From the NCBI GenBank assembly GCA_049608225.1, contig JBMYXI010000023.1, positions 1 through 42,329 on the forward strand: a stretch of 42,329 nucleotides of DNA, written 5' to 3'. The first letter of the stretch is position 1; each line of letters starts with the position of its first letter. Source of the DNA: Parashewanella sp049608225 (lineage in GTDB: Bacteria > Pseudomonadota > Gammaproteobacteria > Enterobacterales > Shewanellaceae). The notes below the pieces were generated by a model. That model did no database searches. It saw nothing but the letters and a program-made list of their open reading frames with translations, and was not told the origin of the DNA. The position numbers were made by a program, and so were the translations under genes. This document shows positions 34,696 through 42,329 of the stretch, piece by piece.

Positions 34696-35055
34696 ATGTT
34701 AAAAATCACGAGCAAACATCTTGAAGTAACTCCTAGCATCAGAGAACGTGTAGAGGCTAAATTCACCAAGCTCAGTAGACATGATGTTGCCCTTATTAAT
34801 CCACATGTCATTATCACACAAGAGAAACAATTGTTTAAAATTGAAGCCTCTGTCGGCATTCCAAATGGAGAACTTTTTGCTCAAGCTAAATCTGAAAACC
34901 TATATGCAGCCATCACTGCCATGGGTCAGAAATTAGAGAAACAGCTGAATCGAACCCAAGATAAACCCACCGCTCAACGTCGCATGACGCCAGAGCATAT
35001 TGAAGAACCAATGGTAGAAGAGGAATACCAAGATTTAGAAGAATACGCTGCGTAA
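34696..35055 (+). CDS. raiA: ribosome-associated inhibitor / hibernation factor RaiA
   Basis: Binds the 30S A/P-site region and stops translation in stationary phase or cold. The N-terminal ITSKHLEVTPSIRERVEAKFTKL and the central PNGELFAQAKSENLYAAITAMGQKLEKQLNR match E. coli RaiA segment by segment. A C-terminal acidic tail (EEPMVEEEYQDLEEYAA) is longer than in HPF, as in RaiA/YfiA. It follows the CRP site; downstream is a convergent oxidoreductase gene rather than the pheA seen in enterics. Confidence 0.9.
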   Translation: MLKITSKHLEVTPSIRERVEAKFTKLSRHDVALINPHVIITQEKQLFKIEASVGIPNGELFAQAKSENLYAAITAMGQKLEKQLNRTQDKPTAQRRMTPEHIEEPMVEEEYQDLEEYAA

Positions 35056-35212
35056 CAGAAGGAGAAATACTATTAATTCGCCGAGTAAGGCTGGCAGTTT
35101 TCAATCTCGTTGAGATAAACAATAATCACTCAAAAATTGGTTACGGCCAAACTGATTACTAGCCAGCCACATTCGACAAAGTGTACATTTTCCAAACGAC
35201 ACTTTTCACCAA

Positions 35213-36547
35213 CTAGCCAAATTTATCTTTAATATACCCATAGTGATAATACGCCCATTGCCCCCAACGACGAGCCTTAGCAAATGGCATTGCAGGCAAT
35301 GGCTGTTGATATAAAGGCAACTCAGGCAATGCTTCACCCGCTATAGATTGTGCCAATCGGTAAGCTGCTTGAGCGCTAAATGAGAGTCCAGCCCCGCAAT
35401 AACCTAAGCTATAACCTAAGCCATTTTTTTCATAAACATGTGGCATATCATCAAATGACGCAGCGATCCAACCTGTCCAGTTATAATCAACTCTGACTTT
35501 TTCTAAAGCTGGAAAACAATTATCTAACGCCATCTTTAATCGTTTTGAAAACTTTTGATCTGCTTGGTTCTTTCCCCACACAGCACCTCGACCACCAAAT
35601 AACAACCGATTATCAGGTAATAGTCGATAATAATATTTGAGGATCCGCGTATCCATGGTGACTTGGCGGGTTTGAATACCTGTAGCCAATAATTGTGCTG
35701 CGGTTAAAGGTTCGGTCACAATAATATTACTTAAAATAGGTAAGAATTTTTTGTCAATCTGCGGGGTGATCTGCTTAGGTGAATAGCCGTTACCCGCAAA
35801 AATAACCTTATTAGCAATCAACTCACCCTTATCAGTCTGTAATCGATATTTTCCAGCTTCTTCAAGGCATTCATAAACACAAGATTGTTCTGATAGCAGC
35901 ACTCCCGCTGCTTGCATCATTTGTTTATATCCAAGCAGTAACTTTAATGGTTGTACACCAAATCCATCAGTTAATCGCAACGCACCACAAGCTTGTTTAT
36001 TATTCATGTAGTTAGTTACTAATTCTGACTTAGAGACAACCTCTGCATTGTCGCCACAATGTTGCTGAATAAATTTCGCAGCCCCTTCAAGTTGTTGCAT
36101 AGCCTTTACGTTATGCGCAACCTTAAGATACCCCTTTTCTTGCCGCTGACATTCAATATTGTTTGTAGCAATGAGCTCATCAACTCTCAATACCGCTTGG
36201 GTGAATTCATCATAAATGCCTTTTGCGGTGATAATATCCCAACGCTTAGCCATTTGAGCAAAACCAAGCCGGCCCGAACCTTTTAAAACAAAACCTGCAT
36301 TTCTGCCGCTTGCGCCAAAACCCACTTGATTGGCTTCGAGCACATGACAATCAATATTAAATTCAGTCGCTAAATAAAAGGCGGTTAATAAACCAGTATA
36401 ACCGCCACCGATGATCGCAACATTCGTAGTTTGTGTTCCAGTCAGCGTTTTCGTTGGTGGCCCCAAGTCGATTTGAGAGTGCCAGTAAGAATTAGGCAAA
36501 GGCTGGTTTGCAGGAAAGTCATTGATTAGGGGATCATACATTTTCAA
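35213..36547 (-). CDS. FAD-dependent oxidoreductase (DAO family, PuuB-like)
   Basis: A 444-residue flavoprotein of the D-amino acid oxidase/glycine oxidase fold. FAD-binding start VAIIGGGYTGLLTAFYLA (about 43-60), then GASGRNAGFVLKGSG (about 83-97), and the second dinucleotide segment VIFAGNGYSPKQIT. It resembles gamma-glutamylputrescine oxidase (PuuB). The substrate is probably an amine or amino acid. It is the last gene of the ltaE-GNAT-oxidoreductase set, 49 bases after the acetyltransferase gene. Confidence 0.8.
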   Translation of the reverse strand: MKMYDPLINDFPANQPLPNSYWHSQIDLGPPTKTLTGTQTTNVAIIGGGYTGLLTAFYLATEFNIDCHVLEANQVGFGASGRNAGFVLKGSGRLGFAQMAKRWDIITAKGIYDEFTQAVLRVDELIATNNIECQRQEKGYLKVAHNVKAMQQLEGAAKFIQQHCGDNAEVVSKSELVTNYMNNKQACGALRLTDGFGVQPLKLLLGYKQMMQAAGVLLSEQSCVYECLEEAGKYRLQTDKGELIANKVIFAGNGYSPKQITPQIDKKFLPILSNIIVTEPLTAAQLLATGIQTRQVTMDTRILKYYYRLLPDNRLLFGGRGAVWGKNQADQKFSKRLKMALDNCFPALEKVRVDYNWTGWIAASFDDMPHVYEKNGLGYSLGYCGAGLSFSAQAAYRLAQSIAGEALPELPLYQQPLPAMPFAKARRWGQWAYYHYGYIKDKFG

Positions 36548-36596
36548 AACCTGATGATAAGTTGATGAGTTTTAGGCTTAGGTTGCCGCTTAATAA

Positions 36597-37151
36597 TTAA
36601 AACATTAACAGCATTTCACAAGCCGTACAGCGGCAATTACCACCACAAACAGAGCAAAAGTAATGACGGCTCATGTTCTCCCAACTCCAACGGTTCGGAT
36701 GTGCTTTAATTAATTTTCCGCCAGCTTTACTGAAGTAACGGACAGCGGAGTTATTTGGACTTTGTTGCCAAAGATGCGCCAGACCTGCAATTGCACCCTG
36801 CTGTTTAACGGCTTCAACTGATTTGCTAAGTAACAACCCACCTAATCCTTTACCCCGAGCGCAATCAATCAAGGTATTAGATTTAAAATAACAAACTTTT
36901 TGAGGGTCAACGCCCCAATACTCTGTCGAGCACCATTTATCAATCGCCCAGTTGCCCGCCGCGTAAGTCAGTCTAAACCCTAATAATTCATCATTTTCAA
37001 TGGCGACGAAGCTGGCATTAATATGCGACTTTATCCCTTTCTCATAAAGTTGCCCGAGTTCATCGCTATTAAGGTAACCATCACCATGAACAAGATTGCC
37101 GACCCGAATAACGGCTTCAAAGTCACTTACTTCCATTTCTCGAATCTGCAT
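36597..37151 (-). CDS. GNAT acetyltransferase with C-terminal cysteine cluster
   Basis: A 184-residue GCN5-type N-acetyltransferase. The acetyl-CoA loop is ARGKGLGGLLLSKSVE (R-x-x-G-x-G type). Other GNAT features are MQIREMEVSDFEAVIRVGN at the start and FVAIENDELLGFRLTY. Unusually, the last 20 residues hold five cysteines, CSVCGGNCRCTAC (Cys166, 169, 173, 175, 178), a likely zinc-binding knuckle. It sits 16 bases after ltaE and is probably co-transcribed. Substrate unknown. Confidence 0.8.
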   Translation of the reverse strand: MQIREMEVSDFEAVIRVGNLVHGDGYLNSDELGQLYEKGIKSHINASFVAIENDELLGFRLTYAAGNWAIDKWCSTEYWGVDPQKVCYFKSNTLIDCARGKGLGGLLLSKSVEAVKQQGAIAGLAHLWQQSPNNSAVRYFSKAGGKLIKAHPNRWSWENMSRHYFCSVCGGNCRCTACEMLLMF

Positions 37152-37167
37152 AATTGCACCTAATAAC

Positions 37168-38178
37168 TTAAATTAGATAATTCTTAATCGCTAAAATAGC
37201 CTGATCAATGTTCGATTTACTAATATCTTTATGAGTAACCAAACGTAAGTTCTGATTAGGGTAGATTAAAATCCCCTGTTGCTTTAACGAGTTAGCCATT
37301 TGTTTTACATTAACGGTTTCAGGTAGTGTTGCAAAGACCATATTGGTTTGAACATCAGCCAAGTTGACCTTCAACTCTGAAATATCAGCGAGTTGAGTAG
37401 CAAGGTATTGGGCATTTTCATGATCTTCAGCTAATCGTTCAACTTGATCAGTTAATGCAATTTTCGCTGCAGCGGCGAGTATTCCAGCTTGACGCATGCC
37501 GCCGCCTAACACTTTTCGCCAGCGTCTGGCTTTAGTAATGAATTCTTCACTGCCTAACAAAATTGATCCAACTGGCGCCGATAACCCTTTCGATAAACAA
37601 ATAGATACCGAATCAAAATGCGCGGTGATATCTGTAATTTTGATCCTTTGAGCAACGGCCGCATTCGCAACACGAGCGCCATCAAGATGAATTTTTAGCC
37701 CATGATTAAAGGCCAACGATTGCGCCTTACCCAAGTAATCTTGAGGCAATATTTTACCGCTGATGGTATTTTCTAAGCTTAACAGTTTTGTTTTGGCAAA
37801 ATGAAAATCGTCAGGTTTAATCGCTGCCGTTATATCATTAAAAGCAATGCTGCCGTCTGCTTGATTCGGCAAAGGTTGCGGCTGAATACTTCCTAGAACC
37901 GCTGCGCCACCGCCTTCAAACTTATAATTATGCGCTTGTTGCCCACAAAGGTATTCATCACCACGCTCACAATGACTCATTAAGGCTAATAAGTTCGCTT
38001 GCGTGCCTGAACTAGTAAATAAGGCGGCATCAAAATCAAACTGCTCGGCAGCCATCTGTTGCAATTCATTCACAGTTGGATCGTCACCAAACACATCATC
38101 ACCAACGGCGGCATTTGCCATAGCTTGGCGCATTTCAGGAGTCGGTTGAGTTACGGTATCACTTCTGAGATCAATCAT
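37168..38178 (-). CDS. ltaE: low-specificity L-threonine aldolase
   Basis: PLP enzyme splitting L-threonine or allo-threonine into glycine and acetaldehyde. The start is ATG 38178, giving MIDLRSDTVTQPTPEMRQAM, the family's standard beginning; a longer frame to 38247 adds 23 residues that overlap the previous terminator region. Further marks are GDDVFGDDPTVNELQ, LHLDGARVANAAV-type substrate site (KIHLDGARVANA) and the PLP lysine in SICLSKGLSAPVG. 336 residues. It heads the three-gene set. Confidence 0.92.
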   Translation of the reverse strand: MIDLRSDTVTQPTPEMRQAMANAAVGDDVFGDDPTVNELQQMAAEQFDFDAALFTSSGTQANLLALMSHCERGDEYLCGQQAHNYKFEGGGAAVLGSIQPQPLPNQADGSIAFNDITAAIKPDDFHFAKTKLLSLENTISGKILPQDYLGKAQSLAFNHGLKIHLDGARVANAAVAQRIKITDITAHFDSVSICLSKGLSAPVGSILLGSEEFITKARRWRKVLGGGMRQAGILAAAAKIALTDQVERLAEDHENAQYLATQLADISELKVNLADVQTNMVFATLPETVNVKQMANSLKQQGILIYPNQNLRLVTHKDISKSNIDQAILAIKNYLI

Positions 38179-38233
38179 AATTTTGAAGTAAATAAGAAAT
38201 GGTAAGTCAGTGTATACTGTTATCTTATAAAAC

Positions 38234-38261
38234 AAAAATAGCGGCAATTGCCGCTATTTTT
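38234..38261. terminator. perfect palindromic terminator
   Basis: A 28-base perfect palindrome, AAAAATAGCGGCAA followed by TTGCCGCTATTTTT, giving a 14-pair stem with A- and T-runs on the ends. It is 16 bases past the SRPBCC gene stop and can act in both directions. Confidence 0.9.
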
Positions 38262-38277
38262 ACTCAGCAAAAAATCG

Positions 38278-38811
38278 TTACTTATCCAAAATGTTTTTCA
38301 TATTATTAAGTCCATTTTGTAAATCGTTGCCAATTTGACCTTCAAAATCAATAAACAAAAACATCAGATTCATTGGGTAATCTAAGTGCCCTTTGAATCC
38401 CCAAGTCACTTTAGTTTGTTCCGCTGAAACAGCTTCTGTTGTCATAAAAGCAGGCTCTGTCGCTTCAAACGGTTTGATAAAGCGTAATTCAAAATCGACG
38501 CGTTGATTCGGCACGATTTTTTTAATCTCTTGCTCACCAAACCCGACTTCAGGATCATCGCTTTCCCAAATTGACACAAAGCCAACGGTGCCATCTTTGC
38601 CAAGATAAGAACGCTTGATGTTTGGGTCCTTCATTCCCCAAGTTGCATAATCATTTTGATTTTTAAGTAGTCTAACATAATCAAAAACTTGCACTAACGG
38701 TTTATCTATCATCACACTACGTTCAACAGAGTAATCACTTTTGATAAATAATGCGCTGATAAATGGGATTGCTAACAACACCAATACTGCAATTGTTATT
38801 TTTTTTAGCAC
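38278..38811 (-). CDS. SRPBCC-family protein with N-terminal anchor
   Basis: 177 residues. An N-terminal helix (KKITIAVLVLLAIPFISALF) acts as anchor or signal. The remainder has the START/polyketide cyclase-like SRPBCC pattern: VERSVMIDKPLVQVFDYV, FVSIWESDDPEVGFGEQEI, TKVTWGFKGHLDYP and a final long helix. Members bind hydrophobic ligands. It is monocistronic, ending at the palindromic terminator. Confidence 0.75.
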   Translation of the reverse strand: MLKKITIAVLVLLAIPFISALFIKSDYSVERSVMIDKPLVQVFDYVRLLKNQNDYATWGMKDPNIKRSYLGKDGTVGFVSIWESDDPEVGFGEQEIKKIVPNQRVDFELRFIKPFEATEPAFMTTEAVSAEQTKVTWGFKGHLDYPMNLMFLFIDFEGQIGNDLQNGLNNMKNILDK

Positions 38812-38993
38812 GTCATGCTCCCTTGTATAAATTAAGGTGTTCCAACATAACGTACACTATTATCCTAGATATAGCTAAATCAATATAAAATGACAAAATA
38901 AAAACAAGCTAATTAACATTAATCATGATAACTGCAAGTAAGCAATGATAAACTAGCCCAACTTTGGCAAAGATATCGTTAAGGAAGTCATTG

Positions 38994-40175
38994 ATGACAC
39001 AAGATGCTGTAATTATCGGTGGTGGAATGGTCGGCGCAGCGGCTGCAATTGGGCTAGCTCAGTTAGGGCTTAGTGTTACAGTTATCGAAAATTACTTACC
39101 CCAAATTTACGATGAGACAGCGGCTTTAGACATTCGTGTTTCAGCAATCAGTGTTGCTTCTGAGCGTTTATTAAATCGGCTTGGTGCATGGTCGTCTTTA
39201 TCTCAAATGCGCAAAGCAATATACACAGGTTTAGAAACTTGGGAGCTCGACGGGTTTGCCACTGAGTTTTCTTGTGAACAGCTTGGGGAAAGTCACCTTG
39301 GTTACATCATTGAGAATAGGCTAATTCAACTGGCGTTATGGCAACAGTTCGAGCGTTATGACAATTTAACCTTGCTTTGCCCTGAAAAAGTGACCGCTTT
39401 TGAGCAAACAGCAGATGATAATGCTCCGGTAACGTTAACCTTAACATCAGGTAATCAATTACAAACTAAGCTGTTACTTGGCTGTGATGGGGCGAACTCC
39501 ACAGTACGTGATTGGGCAGGCATTGGCATTACAGGTTGGGATTATCAACAATCGGCAATGCTGATCAATATCGAAACTCAAACACCTCAACAGTCGGTAA
39601 CTTGGCAGCAATTTACCCCGAACGGACCGAGAAGTTTACTGCCGCTACCTGGCAATAACGCTTCTTTAGTTTGGTACGATTCACCACAGACCATCGCTCG
39701 ATTGATGCAACTCAACCCAACTCAATTAGCAGATAAAATTCGAGAACACTTTCCAAGTCGATTAGATCCACATTTTACCGTTATCGACAAAGGCAGTTTT
39801 CCATTAACTCGCAGACATGCGAATCGATATTTCGATAATAATATCGTATTATTAGGTGATGCCGCTCATACAATTAACCCGCTCGCAGGGCAAGGTGTAA
39901 ACCTTGGTTTTAAAGATGTCGATGCCCTTATCGATAAAATATCGCAAGCCATAAGTTCCAATACTCCTTGGCACGCTAACTCGGTATTACAGGCTTATCA
40001 AAAAGCACGCTATAACGATAACTTATTAATGCAAACCGGCATGGATGTGTTTTATAAAACATTCAGCAACAATTTAACACCATTAAAAGTTGTCCGAAAT
40101 GCGGCGCTGAAATTAGCCAATATTGATTCGCCTCTCAAAAATAAAGTGCTGAAATACGCATTGGGTTTAAGCTAA
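38994..40175 (+). CDS. ubiF: ubiquinone biosynthesis FAD monooxygenase UbiF-like
   Basis: Flavin hydroxylase of the UbiH/UbiF/VisC family in ubiquinone synthesis, probably the C6 hydroxylation of the demethoxy intermediate. The start is ATG 38994 (ribosome site AAGGAAG), leading into AVIIGGGMVGAAAAIGLAQL. Further marks are LLGCDGANSTVRDWAGI and VLLGDAAHTINPLAGQGVNLGFKDVDAL. 393 residues, normal for the family. Distinguishing UbiF from VisC/UbiH by eye is not fully secure. Confidence 0.85.
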   Translation: MTQDAVIIGGGMVGAAAAIGLAQLGLSVTVIENYLPQIYDETAALDIRVSAISVASERLLNRLGAWSSLSQMRKAIYTGLETWELDGFATEFSCEQLGESHLGYIIENRLIQLALWQQFERYDNLTLLCPEKVTAFEQTADDNAPVTLTLTSGNQLQTKLLLGCDGANSTVRDWAGIGITGWDYQQSAMLINIETQTPQQSVTWQQFTPNGPRSLLPLPGNNASLVWYDSPQTIARLMQLNPTQLADKIREHFPSRLDPHFTVIDKGSFPLTRRHANRYFDNNIVLLGDAAHTINPLAGQGVNLGFKDVDALIDKISQAISSNTPWHANSVLQAYQKARYNDNLLMQTGMDVFYKTFSNNLTPLKVVRNAALKLANIDSPLKNKVLKYALGLS

Positions 40176-40244
40176 TTTTGCATCGGCGACGCACAGTGTT
40201 AAAATCCAGCATTTTTATGATTTACCCAATCCAAAAGGATAATA

Positions 40245-40829
40245 ATGAGTGACATAAAGCTAATCGTTGGTTTAGCGAATCCTGGTGAGCAATACAAAAG
40301 AACTCGACACAATGCAGGTGAATGGTACGTGCAAGAGCTTGCCAGAATTTGTAATGTGAACTTAACAATGGACAGTAAATACTTTGGGTTAACTACCAGA
40401 GCCTTACTTCACGGAAAAGATGTTCGCTTATTAATTCCGACCACATTTATGAATCTCAGTGGTAAATCCGTTGGTGCATTAGCTAATTTTTATCGTATCG
40501 AACCTGAGCAGATCCTAGTTGCACATGACGAGCTGGATATGCCTACAGGCGTCGCCAAGTTCAAATTAGGTGGTGGTCATGGCGGCCACAATGGCTTGAA
40601 AGACATTATTGCCAAACTCGGTAATAACAAAAACTTCCATCGGTTACGTATTGGTATCGACCATCCGGGTGATAAACGCTTAGTAAGCAATTATGTGCTC
40701 AGTAAAGCCAGCCCAAGCGATCAACAAAAGATGGATGCAGCCGTAGATGAAGCAGTAAGAGCTACTGAACTGCTATTTAAACAAGACATGGCCTGTGCCA
40801 TGCAAAGATTACATTCTTTTAAAGCATAA
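40245..40829 (+). CDS. pth: peptidyl-tRNA hydrolase
   Basis: Cleaves peptidyl-tRNA dropped from ribosomes. LIVGLANPGEQYKRTRHNAGEW holds the catalytic His in TRHNAG; also FMNLSGKSVG, LVAHDELDMPTG and KFKLGGGHGGHNGLKDI. 194 residues, normal. It lies 79 bases before ychF, the order found in many gammaproteobacteria. A 9-base AT-rich hairpin (40828-40851) overlaps the stop. Confidence 0.96.
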   Translation: MSDIKLIVGLANPGEQYKRTRHNAGEWYVQELARICNVNLTMDSKYFGLTTRALLHGKDVRLLIPTTFMNLSGKSVGALANFYRIEPEQILVAHDELDMPTGVAKFKLGGGHGGHNGLKDIIAKLGNNKNFHRLRIGIDHPGDKRLVSNYVLSKASPSDQQKMDAAVDEAVRATELLFKQDMACAMQRLHSFKA

Positions 40830-40907
40830 AGTTAATTTCAATATTAACTTTAACAATCGGTTTTTAAGTCGAACGCATCGACTTTGTTACATATAAAGGT
40901 AAAAACT

Positions 40908-41999
40908 ATGGGATTCAAGTGCGGCATTGTCGGCCTTCCTAATGTGGGTAAATCCACACTATTTAACGCATTAACTAAAGCAGGCATTGAAGCGGCAAAC
41001 TTTCCGTTCTGTACCATTGAACCAAACACGGGGGTTGTGCCAGTACCGGATTCTCGCCTTGATGCATTAGCGGCTATCGTAAGTCCAGAACGTATCCTGC
41101 CTACAACAATGGAATTTGTGGACATTGCAGGCTTAGTTGCTGGCGCTTCGAAAGGTGAAGGCTTGGGCAACCAATTTCTGGCTAACATTCGCGAAACCGA
41201 TGCTATTGGTCACGTGGTACGTTGTTTTGAGGATGACAATATTATTCACGTTGCCAATAAAATTGATCCTGCTGGCGACATAGAGGTGATTAATACTGAG
41301 TTGGCATTAGCCGATTTAGACAGCTTAGAACGAGCGGTACAACGTCAAACCAAAAAAGCAAAAGGCGGTGACGCTGACGCTAAATTTGAAGTTGCAGTAT
41401 TAGAAAAAATGCGCCCAGTATTAGACGAAGGCAAAATGCTTCGCTCTTTGGAGCTTGAAAAAGAAGAGTTAGCAGCAGTTCGTTACTTGAACTTCTTAAC
41501 CCTTAAGCCGACCATGTACATCGCCAATGTTGCCGAAGATGGCTTCGAAAACAATCCACATTTAGACGCAGTTAAAGCCATTGCTGCTACGGAAAATGCG
41601 GTTGTTGTTGCCGTTTGTGCTTCGATTGAATCAGAGCTTGCTGAAATGGATGCTGAAGAACAGCAAGAGTTCTTAGCTGAACTCGGGTTAGAAGAAACCG
41701 GTTTAGACAGAGTGATCCGCGCAGGTTACAAACTACTTAACTTGCACACTTACTTTACTGCTGGGGTAAAAGAAGTTCGTGCTTGGACGATTCCTGTTGG
41801 CGCTAGTGCACCACAAGCCGCTGGTGTGATCCATACTGATTTTGAACGTGGTTTCATTCGTGCACAAGTGATGTCTTATGATGATTTTATCGAACATAAA
41901 GGTGAAAGTGGCGCTAAAGAAGCAGGTAAACTTCGTGTGGAAGGAAAAACATACGAAGTTAAAGATGGCGACGTAATGCACTTTTTGTTTAACGTATAA
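40908..41999 (+). CDS. ychF: redox-regulated ATPase YchF
   Basis: Obg-family P-loop ATPase that binds ribosomes and affects oxidative-stress response. ATG 40908 is the start, giving MGFKCGIVGLPNVGKSTLFN (P-loop GLPNVGKST); G3 is VDIAGLVAGASKGEGLGN. The C-terminal TGS domain ends in the standard DGDVMHFLFNV. 363 residues. A longer frame to 40884 is not supported by a ribosome site. Confidence 0.96.
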   Translation: MGFKCGIVGLPNVGKSTLFNALTKAGIEAANFPFCTIEPNTGVVPVPDSRLDALAAIVSPERILPTTMEFVDIAGLVAGASKGEGLGNQFLANIRETDAIGHVVRCFEDDNIIHVANKIDPAGDIEVINTELALADLDSLERAVQRQTKKAKGGDADAKFEVAVLEKMRPVLDEGKMLRSLELEKEELAAVRYLNFLTLKPTMYIANVAEDGFENNPHLDAVKAIAATENAVVVAVCASIESELAEMDAEEQQEFLAELGLEETGLDRVIRAGYKLLNLHTYFTAGVKEVRAWTIPVGASAPQAAGVIHTDFERGFIRAQVMSYDDFIEHKGESGAKEAGKLRVEGKTYEVKDGDVMHFLFNV

Positions 42000-42092
42000 G
42001 CAAATATTGCTCTTTTAGTCATCAAGTTGCGGTTGTCGTGGTGAAGTTATAGCCGAACGATAGCCGCAATCATAAAATTGCAAAAAAAGCAG

Positions 42093-42121
42093 TTGACCTC
42101 GATAGGTCGAATAAGCATAAT
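42093..42121 (+). promoter_or_regulatory. promoter of the tRNA cluster
   Basis: -35 TTGACC (42093-42098) and -10 CATAAT (42116-42121) with a 17-base spacer, followed by a GC-rich stretch (ACGCCCCG) typical of stable-RNA promoters under stringent control, 33 bases before tRNA-Met. Confidence 0.75.
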
Positions 42122-42154
42122 ACGCCCCGTTCCCAACAAGGAACAAAACAAAGT

Positions 42155-42231
42155 GGCAATGTAGCTCAGTTGGTTAGAGCACAGCATTCATAATGCTGGG
42201 GTCGCAGGTTCAAGTCCCGCCATTGCTACCA
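42155..42231 (+). tRNA. tRNA-Met (CAU), elongator
   Basis: 77 bases with encoded CCA. Anticodon CAT sits in CAGCATTCATAATGCTG; the D-loop is AGCTCAGTTGGTTAGAGC and the T-arm CAGGTTCAAGTCCCG. Similar to elongator Met tRNAs rather than the initiator, which has other marks. The first acceptor pair would be G1-U72 rather than G-C. Confidence 0.95.
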
Positions 42232-42276
42232 TCTATTCTTTAAATGAAGAATGAGATGTAAAACTAAACCTCCGAT

Positions 42277-42329
<53 letters not shown>

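Noticed and set aside
32023..34700. Att-like direct repeats around the GHKL-nuclease gene
   Set aside because: Only a short shared CCTTTTAA was seen, which is expected by chance in AT-rich DNA; no integrase is present.

Overview
The window looks like chromosomal DNA of a marine gammaproteobacterium near the Alteromonadales (Shewanella/Colwellia/Thalassotalea-like). This is inferred from gene content: a long (367-residue) PurC, ZapB, RaiA, SrkA-DsbA and DsbD-CutA pairs, UbiF, an ArsJ arsenic operon, betIBA with a BCCT transporter, and a TorF-like porin. The DNA is AT-rich and gene-dense, with short operons on both strands and many hairpin terminators. No complete insertion sequence, integrase, phage gene or CRISPR array was seen.

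Region by region: 1-4.1 kb has an M50 membrane protease, an M14 carboxypeptidase lipoprotein, a decayed asnB fragment, a frameshifted HAD hydrolase and fxsA. 4.2-9.5 kb has an ankyrin-type protein, cutA-dsbD and an orphan Cys-rich protein. 9.6-13.6 kb has purC divergent from arsR-GAPDH-arsJ, which makes and exports 1-arseno-3-phosphoglycerate. 13.7-18.7 kb has a secreted coiled-coil/ricin-lectin protein, a 0.7 kb non-coding gap, ilvE and two small exported proteins. 19-25.2 kb is a choline-to-glycine-betaine locus: betI, betB, betA, a BCCT-like transporter and an outer-membrane protein, with a BetI-type operator upstream and several hairpins between betA and the transporter. 25.2-32 kb has a 7TM protein lacking a DNA-binding domain, small hypotheticals, srkA, dsbA, zapB, an NhaC-type antiporter and arfB. 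32-34.7 kb has a GHKL ATPase fused to a PD-(D/E)XK-type nuclease domain and then a 0.6 kb non-coding stretch. 34.7-38.8 kb has raiA under a near-perfect CRP site, then the reverse-strand genes ltaE, a GNAT acetyltransferase, a FAD oxidoreductase and an SRPBCC protein. 38.9-42.3 kb has ubiF, pth, ychF, tRNA-Met and the start of tRNA-Leu.

Most genes are ordinary housekeeping or stress genes. The least explained parts are the GHKL-nuclease protein (a plausible one-gene defence system), the secreted lectin protein, the ankyrin and Cys-rich orphans beside cutA-dsbD, and the structured leader and G-tract at the start of the BCCT-like gene. Two degenerate genes lie side by side at 2.8-3.6 kb. Several G/C homopolymers of 6-8 bases stand out in the AT-rich background.
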